Shown: piece after piece, positions 36,865 to 41,948 of the stretch
How positions within the stretch are numbered: the first letter of the stretch is position 1
Layout: every line of letters begins with the position of its first letter
Notes under the pieces: generated by a model
Told to the model about the DNA's origin: nothing
Databases searched by the model: none
The model's input: the letters and a program-made list of their open reading frames with translations, nothing else
Assembly: GCA_963837425.1 (NCBI GenBank)
Contig: CAWINH010000013.1
Location: forward strand, 1 to 41,948
Reading direction: 5' to 3'
Length of the DNA stretch: 41,948 bases
Source of the DNA: CAWINH01 sp963837425
Lineage (GTDB): Bacteria > Chloroflexota > Limnocylindria > QHBO01
Made by a program: the position numbers and the translations under genes

Positions 36865-38676
36865 GTGATTCCCCGGGAGCGCATCCGCAATTTCAGCATC
36901 GTGGCCCACATCGACCACGGCAAGTCGACGCTGGCCGATCGGCTCCTCGAGCTGACGCACACGATCGACGCGCGCCAGATGACGAGCCAGGTCCTCGACT
37001 CCATGGATCTCGAGCGGGAGAAGGGGATCACGATCAAGGCCCGCGCCGTCCGGCTCCACTACGACGCGGCCGACGGTCAGACGTATGCGTTGAACCTCAT
37101 CGACACGCCGGGTCACGTTGACTTCACATACGAGGTGAGCCGCTCGCTGCAAGCCTGTGAGGGTGCCGTGCTTGTCGTCGACGCGAGCCAGGGGATCGAG
37201 GCCCAGACACTGGCCAACATGCATCTGGCGATGGCCGCGCAGCTCACGATCATCCCGGTCATCAACAAGATCGACCTGCCCAGCGCCGACGTCGAGATGG
37301 TGCTCGGCGAGCTCGAGGATACGCTCGCCATGCCCCGGGAGGAGGTGCTCCTCGTATCCGCCAAGGAGGGCCGCGGGATCGGCGAGGTGCTCGAGGCGAT
37401 CGTGGCCCGCGTCCCGCCGCCGGGAGGAGACCCGGCCGCCCCGCTCCAGGCGCTCGTCTTCGACAGCCACTACGACACGTACAAGGGGGTGGTCGCCTAC
37501 GTGCGGCTCGCGAACGGGACGCTCCACGATCACGAGCGGATCCGGTTCATGGCCACGACCGCCGAGAGCGAGATCCTCGAGCTCGGCTACTTCCGGCCGC
37601 AGCCGGTCCCGACCCGCAGCCTGACCGCCGGCGAAGTGGGGTACGTGGCCTCGGGCCTGAAGAGCATCGCCGATGCCCGGGTGGGTGACACCCTGACCGA
37701 TGCAGACGACCCGGCGCCGGTTCCCCTGCCCGGCTACAAGCAGGCCCTGCCCCTTGTCTTCGCCGGGATCTATCCGCTGCGCGGCGACGAGTACCCGCTC
37801 CTGCGCGACGCGCTCGAGCGGCTGCACCTCAACGACGCGAGCTTCGTCTACGAGCCCGAGTCGAGCGTTGCGCTCGGCTTCGGCTTCCGGTGCGGCTTCC
37901 TCGGCCTGCTCCACATGGAGATCGTCCAGGAGCGCCTCGAGCGCGAGTTCGACCTGGAGCTCATCGCCTCCGCCCCAAGCGTCGAGTACCGAGTCACGCG
38001 CCTGAACCGGCCCGGCGAGGTCGTCGTCGACAACCCGGCCCAGATGCCGCCCGCCGGCGAGGTCGAGACGATCAGCGAGCCCTGGGTGGCGGCCCAGGTC
38101 ATAACGCCGACCGAGTACATTGGCCCGATCATGGAGCTCGCCACCGGTCGCCGCGGCGAGTTCGGCACGATGGAGTACCTTGATCCGCGCCGCGTGAACC
38201 TCCATTTCGAGCTGCCGCTCGCCGAGCTGATCGTGGACTTCTACGACCTGCTGAAGAGCCGCTCGTCGGGCTACGCGAGCCTCGACTACACGTACGTCGG
38301 CTACCGGCCCGGCGACCTCGTGAAGCTCGACGTGCTGGTCGCGGGCGAGCCGGTGGACGCACTGTCGCTGATCGTCCATCGATCGAATGCGTTCCGGATC
38401 GGGAAGGCGCTCGTCTCCAAGCTGCGGGAGCTCATCCCGCGCCAGCTGTTCGAAGTGCCGGTCCAGGCCGCCATCGGCTCGCATATCATCAGCCGTGAGA
38501 CGGTCCGCGCAATGCGCAAGAACGTCCTGGCCAAGTGCTACGGCGGGGACGTGACCCGCAAGCGCAAGCTGCTCGAGAAGCAGAAGGAGGGCAAGCAGCG
38601 GATGAAGCGGATCGGCTCGGTCGAGATCCCGCAGGAAGCCTTCCTGGCGGTGCTCCGCATGAACGAGGCGCCATAG
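36865..38676 (+). CDS. lepA: elongation factor 4 (LepA)
   Basis: The 603-residue product is a translational GTPase. The G1 motif is AHIDHGKST, with DMDLEREKGITIKA-type switch I (here SMDLEREKGITIKA), G3 DTPGHVDF, G4 NKIDLP and G5 SAKEG. Domains II, III and V follow, with the LepA-specific C-terminal domain ending GDVTRKRKLLEKQKEGKQRMKRIGSVEIPQEAFLAVL. EF4 acts on ribosomes to promote back-translocation or initiation steps. The GTG start at 36865 gives the usual N-terminus IPRERIRNFSIVAHIDHG; the longer open frame upstream runs antisense to the kinase gene. Confidence 0.97.
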   Translation: MIPRERIRNFSIVAHIDHGKSTLADRLLELTHTIDARQMTSQVLDSMDLEREKGITIKARAVRLHYDAADGQTYALNLIDTPGHVDFTYEVSRSLQACEGAVLVVDASQGIEAQTLANMHLAMAAQLTIIPVINKIDLPSADVEMVLGELEDTLAMPREEVLLVSAKEGRGIGEVLEAIVARVPPPGGDPAAPLQALVFDSHYDTYKGVVAYVRLANGTLHDHERIRFMATTAESEILELGYFRPQPVPTRSLTAGEVGYVASGLKSIADARVGDTLTDADDPAPVPLPGYKQALPLVFAGIYPLRGDEYPLLRDALERLHLNDASFVYEPESSVALGFGFRCGFLGLLHMEIVQERLEREFDLELIASAPSVEYRVTRLNRPGEVVVDNPAQMPPAGEVETISEPWVAAQVITPTEYIGPIMELATGRRGEFGTMEYLDPRRVNLHFELPLAELIVDFYDLLKSRSSGYASLDYTYVGYRPGDLVKLDVLVAGEPVDALSLIVHRSNAFRIGKALVSKLRELIPRQLFEVPVQAAIGSHIISRETVRAMRKNVLAKCYGGDVTRKRKLLEKQKEGKQRMKRIGSVEIPQEAFLAVLRMNEAP

Positions 38677-38681
38677 CCTTC

Positions 38682-39350
38682 GTGAACTTCGAGGAATCGC
38701 TGCGACTGTCGATCGCCCTGGGGCTGACGATCTTCCTCGTCCTGCTCCGGTTCGACTCCGACCGGATCATGCGTTCGGACTACTTCCGCTACCGGACGCC
38801 GTGGCTCGGCCCGGTCAGCTACTACGCGCTCGTGGTGGCATTCACGCTCGGGATCGTGGTCATCCTGCCCCAGGGACGCGCGACCCTGTTCCTGGCGCCC
38901 GGCGATCCCGACAAGCTTCCGCTCTTCATGTTCTGGTTCAGCCTGGTGGCGGTGCTCGGGGCAATCGCCTTCGCCTTCCTCCGCTACCGCGGCCTCCTCC
39001 CGCTCCCGGTGCCGCTGCTGCCGTCGCGCCTCATAGGCGCCGCCGCCTCCGCGGTCGCCGACGAGCTCCAGTTCCGCTCGATCGTGCTGGGGATCCTCAT
39101 CTTCGCCGACCTCCCCGGGGGCACCGAGCTGGCCCTCCTCCTCCAGGCGCTGCTCTACGGCTTCGCCCAGCGCCGGCTCTGGAAGGAGCGCGACTGGTTC
39201 TTCCTGGCGGTGGCGATCCTCCTCGGCTACGCGGCGGGCCTGGCGACGGTGAACTCCGGCTCGGTCCTGCCGGCCATGGTCGGCCACTTCGCGGTGAGCG
39301 CCGCGCTCTTCGGATTCGCCGGCGGCAGGTTGCGCCAACGACCGATCTAG
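38682..39350 (+). CDS. CPBP-family intramembrane protease-like protein
   Basis: The 222-residue product starts at GTG 5 nt after the lepA stop. About 6-7 membrane helices are visible. AVADELQFRSIVLGIL resembles the EExxxR motif of CPBP/ABI-type proteases, here DELQFR with one Glu, and PAMVGHFAVSAALFG contains a His in the position of the C-terminal motif. The family cleaves proteins within the membrane (CAAX-type or bacteriocin-related processing), but the motif is degenerate enough to leave activity in doubt. It sits in a lepA-hemW run and its stop is 36 nt before the first canonical hemW start. Confidence 0.65.
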   Translation: MNFEESLRLSIALGLTIFLVLLRFDSDRIMRSDYFRYRTPWLGPVSYYALVVAFTLGIVVILPQGRATLFLAPGDPDKLPLFMFWFSLVAVLGAIAFAFLRYRGLLPLPVPLLPSRLIGAAASAVADELQFRSIVLGILIFADLPGGTELALLLQALLYGFAQRRLWKERDWFFLAVAILLGYAAGLATVNSGSVLPAMVGHFAVSAALFGFAGGRLRQRPI

Positions 39351-39385
39351 GCACGGGGCAGCGGTCCCATCACGTCTATCTCCAC

Positions 39386-40516
39386 GTGCCCTTCTGCCGG
39401 CTGGTCTGCGCCTACTGCGACTTCGTGACCGTCGGCGGACGAGGGGCGGAGATTCCACGCTACGTGGACGCGCTCCTCACCGAGATGGCGCTGCGTCCCG
39501 CCGTCGGCCGGCTCGAGACGATCTACGTTGGGGGTGGCACCCCCTCACTGCTGCCGGTGGCCGACGTGGAGCGGCTCCTCACCGCGGTGCGCGACCGCTG
39601 GTCGGAGCAGCCGGTTGAGATCACCCTCGAGGTGAACCCTAGCGCGCGCGAGGCGCCCGACTGGGCGGGCCTGCGGGCCGCGGGCGTCAACCGACTGTCG
39701 CTCGGGATCCAGTCCCTGCGGGACGACGACCTCCGGGCGCTGGCGCGCGGTCACTCCGCGGCCGAGGGTCGCGCCGCGTTCGGGGCCGCGCGACGAGCGG
39801 GCTTCGACAACCTCAGCGTCGACCTCATCTACGGGATCCCCGGGCAGTCAACGGCCGATTGGCGAGCAGGCCTCGCCGATGCGGTCGCCCTCGAGCCGGA
39901 TCACCTCTCTCTCTATGCGCTGACGCTGGCTCTGGCCCCGGACGAATGGGCTGCGCCACCCCGCCCCGGGGCGCTCCGCTGGCGACGGCGGCTGGCGGCG
40001 CGGCAGGATGACGATCTCGCGGCCGATGCCTACCGGGCGGCCGAGGACCAGCTCGAAGCCGCCGGCTACCTTCATTACGAGCTCTCGTCGTGGGCGCGGC
40101 CGGGTCGCGAGTCCCGGCACAATGGCGCCTACTGGCGGCGACGTCCGTACACCGGGCTGGGGACCGGTGCGCACTCCTACGATGGTGTTGTGCGCAGCTG
40201 GAATGCGCGCAGCCTGGAGGCGTATCTCACCGCCGTCGAGGCGGGGGAGCGCCCGGTCGCCGGGATTGAGGAGCTGGACGAGTCAACGCGTGCCTTCGAG
40301 GCGGTGGCACTCGGCCTGCGACGGGTCGACGGGGTGCGCCGGCGCGATTTCGCGCGGGAGTTCGGCGAAGATCCGCTGGCGCGCTTCCCGACCGCGGTCG
40401 CGGACGGCATGGAGGCCGGGCTGCTTGAGGTCGACGACGAGGCGCTTCGACTCACGCGGCACGGGCGGCTGCTCGCGAATGAAGCGCTGGTCGGGTTCCT
40501 GCCCGCCACGAGCTGA
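39386..40516 (+). CDS. hemW: HemW, radical SAM heme chaperone (start uncertain)
   Basis: The frame encodes HemW from the first conserved residues HHVYLHVPFC (from about 39368) to TGA at 40514-40516. The radical SAM cluster motif is CRLVCAYC (CxxxCxxC), followed by IYVGGGTPSLL, EVNPS, NRLSLGIQS and DLIYGIPGQ. HemW binds heme and delivers it to respiratory enzymes; earlier it was called coproporphyrinogen oxidase-like. The family start is just before LYVHVPFC, yet no ATG, GTG or TTG exists in this frame between about 39120 and GTG 39386, which would cut off the first strand. The coordinate given is that first canonical codon; an ATT at 39314 or a non-standard start further upstream is possible. 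Confidence 0.88.
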   Translation: MPFCRLVCAYCDFVTVGGRGAEIPRYVDALLTEMALRPAVGRLETIYVGGGTPSLLPVADVERLLTAVRDRWSEQPVEITLEVNPSAREAPDWAGLRAAGVNRLSLGIQSLRDDDLRALARGHSAAEGRAAFGAARRAGFDNLSVDLIYGIPGQSTADWRAGLADAVALEPDHLSLYALTLALAPDEWAAPPRPGALRWRRRLAARQDDDLAADAYRAAEDQLEAAGYLHYELSSWARPGRESRHNGAYWRRRPYTGLGTGAHSYDGVVRSWNARSLEAYLTAVEAGERPVAGIEELDESTRAFEAVALGLRRVDGVRRRDFAREFGEDPLARFPTAVADGMEAGLLEVDDEALRLTRHGRLLANEALVGFLPATS

Positions 40517-40537
40517 GCGGCGCCGCGGCTGATCTGC

Positions 40538-40566
40538 TTGCCGCTCTGCAGCGCGGCGGCCATCAT
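40538..40566 (+). promoter_or_regulatory. promoter of the hydrolase-cyclase gene
   Basis: TTGCCG (40538-40543) and CATCAT (40561-40566) are 17 nt apart, and GTG 40573 follows the -10 by 6 nt. The -10 is weak. Confidence 0.4.
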
Positions 40567-40572
40567 GCGACG

Positions 40573-41907
40573 GTGACGCCCGACACCCACTATGCCCGCA
40601 GCGGGGAATTCAGCATCGCCTACCAGGTGGTCGGCGATGGGCCGCTCGACCTGGTCTACGTACCTGGCTGGGTCTCGAATGTCGAGGCGATGTGGACCGA
40701 GCCCTCGTATGCCCGCTTCCTCAATCGCCTGGCCTCGTTCGCTCGGCTCATCGTCTTCGACAAGCGAGGAACCGGCCTCTCCGATCCCGTGCCACTCGAA
40801 CGCCTGCCGACACTCGAGGAGCGCATGGATGACGTTCGCGCGGTCATGGACAGCGTCGGGTCGAGACGGGCGGCGATCTTCGGCCATTCCGAGGGCGGCA
40901 ACATGAGCATCCTCTTCGCTGCGACCTATCCGGATCGGACCGCCGCCCTCGTCCTTGCGTGCTCGTATGCGGCCCGTAGTCCGAAGGACGACTATCCGTG
41001 GGCGCCGGCACCGGAGGCCAGAGCGGCGGAGATCGAGGCCACCGAGCGATCATGGGTTGACCAGGCGACCATCGCGGCGGTCGCACCCAGCCGCATGGAC
41101 GACGCGGCATTCGTGGCGGCCACCATGCGCTATTTCCGACAGGGAGCCAGTCCGAAGGCGGCGGCTGCCCTCCTGCGCATGAACACCGAAATCGACGTTC
41201 GAATGGTGCTTTCTGCGATCCACGTCCCCACCCTGCTCCTCTATCGGACGGATGATCGCGACGTCCTCGTGGAGGAGGGTCGCTACATCGCCGCCCGCAT
41301 TCCGGGCGCTCGTCTCGTCGAGCTCCCGGGTGCGGATCACCTCGTTTGGGTAGGCGATGCGGATGCCATCCTGCGCGAGATCGAGGGCTTCCTGACCGGC
41401 GCCAGGCGGGTTCCCGAAGCCGATCGGGTCCTCGCGACGGTTCTCTTCACGGACCTCGTCGACTCGACGCGCCGGGCGGCCGAGCTCGGGGACCGGTCGT
41501 GGAGCGACCTGATCGACCGGCACCACGCCGCGGTCCGGGAGCAGCTGGCCCGGTGGGATGGCCGCGAGGTGGATACCGCCGGTGACGGGTTCCTCGCCAC
41601 GTTCGACGGCCCGGCCCGTGCGATTCGCTGCGCGCTCGCCATTCGCGACAGCCTGCGGTTCCTCGGCCTGCGGATCCGCGCCGGGCTCCACACCGGAGAG
41701 GTCGACTCGGCAGATGGCGGCGTTCGCGGTATCGCGGTCCACATCGGCTCACGCGTCGCGGCGACGGCGGCCGGCGACGAGGTCCTCGTCTCGAGCACCG
41801 TGCGGGACCTCGTGCACGGGTCCGGAATCGCATTCGTCGATCGGGGCGAGCACGAGCTCAAGGGTGTGCCGGGCCGCTGGCAGCTCTTCGCGGTGGCGGG
41901 CGCCTAG
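40573..41907 (+). CDS. alpha/beta-hydrolase fused to a class III nucleotide cyclase
   Basis: The 444-residue product has an alpha/beta-hydrolase domain (about 1-275) with nucleophile Ser106 in GHSEGG and a final GADHLVW His. The class III cyclase domain follows (about 285-440): VLFTDLVDSTRRAAELGD with the two metal Asp, DTAGDGFLATFDGPARAIRCA, and IRAGLHTGEV. The adenine-specifying Lys before the GDG motif in many relatives is Asp here (GREVDTAGDG), a frequent variant in this group. This fusion type is common in mycobacteria and Chloroflexota. It probably makes cAMP when the hydrolase domain binds a ligand; both substrates are unknown. Start is GTG with CATCAT 6 nt upstream. Confidence 0.9.
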   Translation: MTPDTHYARSGEFSIAYQVVGDGPLDLVYVPGWVSNVEAMWTEPSYARFLNRLASFARLIVFDKRGTGLSDPVPLERLPTLEERMDDVRAVMDSVGSRRAAIFGHSEGGNMSILFAATYPDRTAALVLACSYAARSPKDDYPWAPAPEARAAEIEATERSWVDQATIAAVAPSRMDDAAFVAATMRYFRQGASPKAAAALLRMNTEIDVRMVLSAIHVPTLLLYRTDDRDVLVEEGRYIAARIPGARLVELPGADHLVWVGDADAILREIEGFLTGARRVPEADRVLATVLFTDLVDSTRRAAELGDRSWSDLIDRHHAAVREQLARWDGREVDTAGDGFLATFDGPARAIRCALAIRDSLRFLGLRIRAGLHTGEVDSADGGVRGIAVHIGSRVAATAAGDEVLVSSTVRDLVHGSGIAFVDRGEHELKGVPGRWQLFAVAGA

Positions 41908-41918
41908 GCTGCGCTGAC

Positions 41919-41948
41919 ATGAGTCACACGCCTCACGTTGACAGCTCT
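41919..41948 (+). CDS. start of a further gene (partial)
   Basis: An ATG opens a frame (MSHTPHVDSS) that runs off the window. A TAGGCT box at 41905-41910 lies 8 nt before it, matching the leaderless start pattern seen elsewhere. Too short to assign. Confidence 0.35.
   Translation, partial: MSHTPHVDSS

Overview
The window is about 42 kb of GC-rich, densely packed bacterial chromosome. It has a mix of Gram-positive-like traits: GAAC-N4-GTTC LexA boxes, an F420-type oxidoreductase, VanW, DUF4349 and DUF4232 lipoproteins, a DUF5679 zinc ribbon, and many genes whose -10 box sits 6-9 nt from the start codon (leaderless transcripts). Together these suggest a Chloroflexota lineage (Limnocylindria or Ellin6529-like) or a relative near Actinobacteriota. 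This placement is inference from gene content. I see no phage, insertion sequence, CRISPR array or rRNA.

Layout. 1-3.2 kb: a lipoprotein, an ECF41-type sigma factor with SnoaL-like tail, a DUF1801 gene, a small acidic ORF and tRNA-Ala(CGC). Both the sigma gene and the DUF1801 gene are preceded by TGTCAC-N16-CGTC type ECF41 promoters. 3.26-13.9 kb: an SOS mutasome locus (imuA, imuB, DUF6504, dnaE2) with a LexA box directly before each polymerase-related gene, interrupted by a RHH/RelE toxin-antitoxin pair and by a TSUP permease, a RibD-like reductase, an F420-type oxidoreductase and an MFS transporter. 14-19.9 kb: membrane and envelope genes (zinc-ribbon membrane protein, two tandem PAP2-like proteins, VIT1-like transporter, DUF4349 lipoprotein, BioY). 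20-24 kb: carA-carB behind a PyrR-type RNA hairpin; CarB lacks its C-terminal allosteric domain. 24.8-27.3 kb: a large surface protein with a lamin-tail domain and OB-like repeats. 27.4-33.1 kb: nucleoside phosphorylase, DUF5679, ROK kinase, gap, pgk, eno. 33.1-36.8 kb: ribosomal protein S20 with a long basic tail, divergent from a VanW protein that has a structured 5' leader, then an aminoglycoside-phosphotransferase-like kinase. 36.8-41.9 kb: lepA, a CPBP-like protease, hemW without a normal start codon, and an alpha/beta-hydrolase fused to a class III nucleotide cyclase.

How the parts work together. The mutasome genes form a dispersed LexA regulon: ImuA, ImuB and DnaE2 are the inducible translesion complex. 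The toxin-antitoxin pair inside it has its own operator of four CCATC half-sites. The ECF41 sigma factor appears to control itself and its neighbour. Pyrimidine entry seems to be controlled at the RNA level while the protein has lost its allosteric domain. The glycolytic block is translationally coupled by GTGA and ATGA overlaps.

The features most worth following are the exact N16 ECF41 promoter pair, the SOS cassette with the embedded toxin-antitoxin module, the approximately 170-residue insertion in DnaE2, the PyrR-like leader with the truncated CarB, and the uncharacterised leader RNA before the VanW gene.
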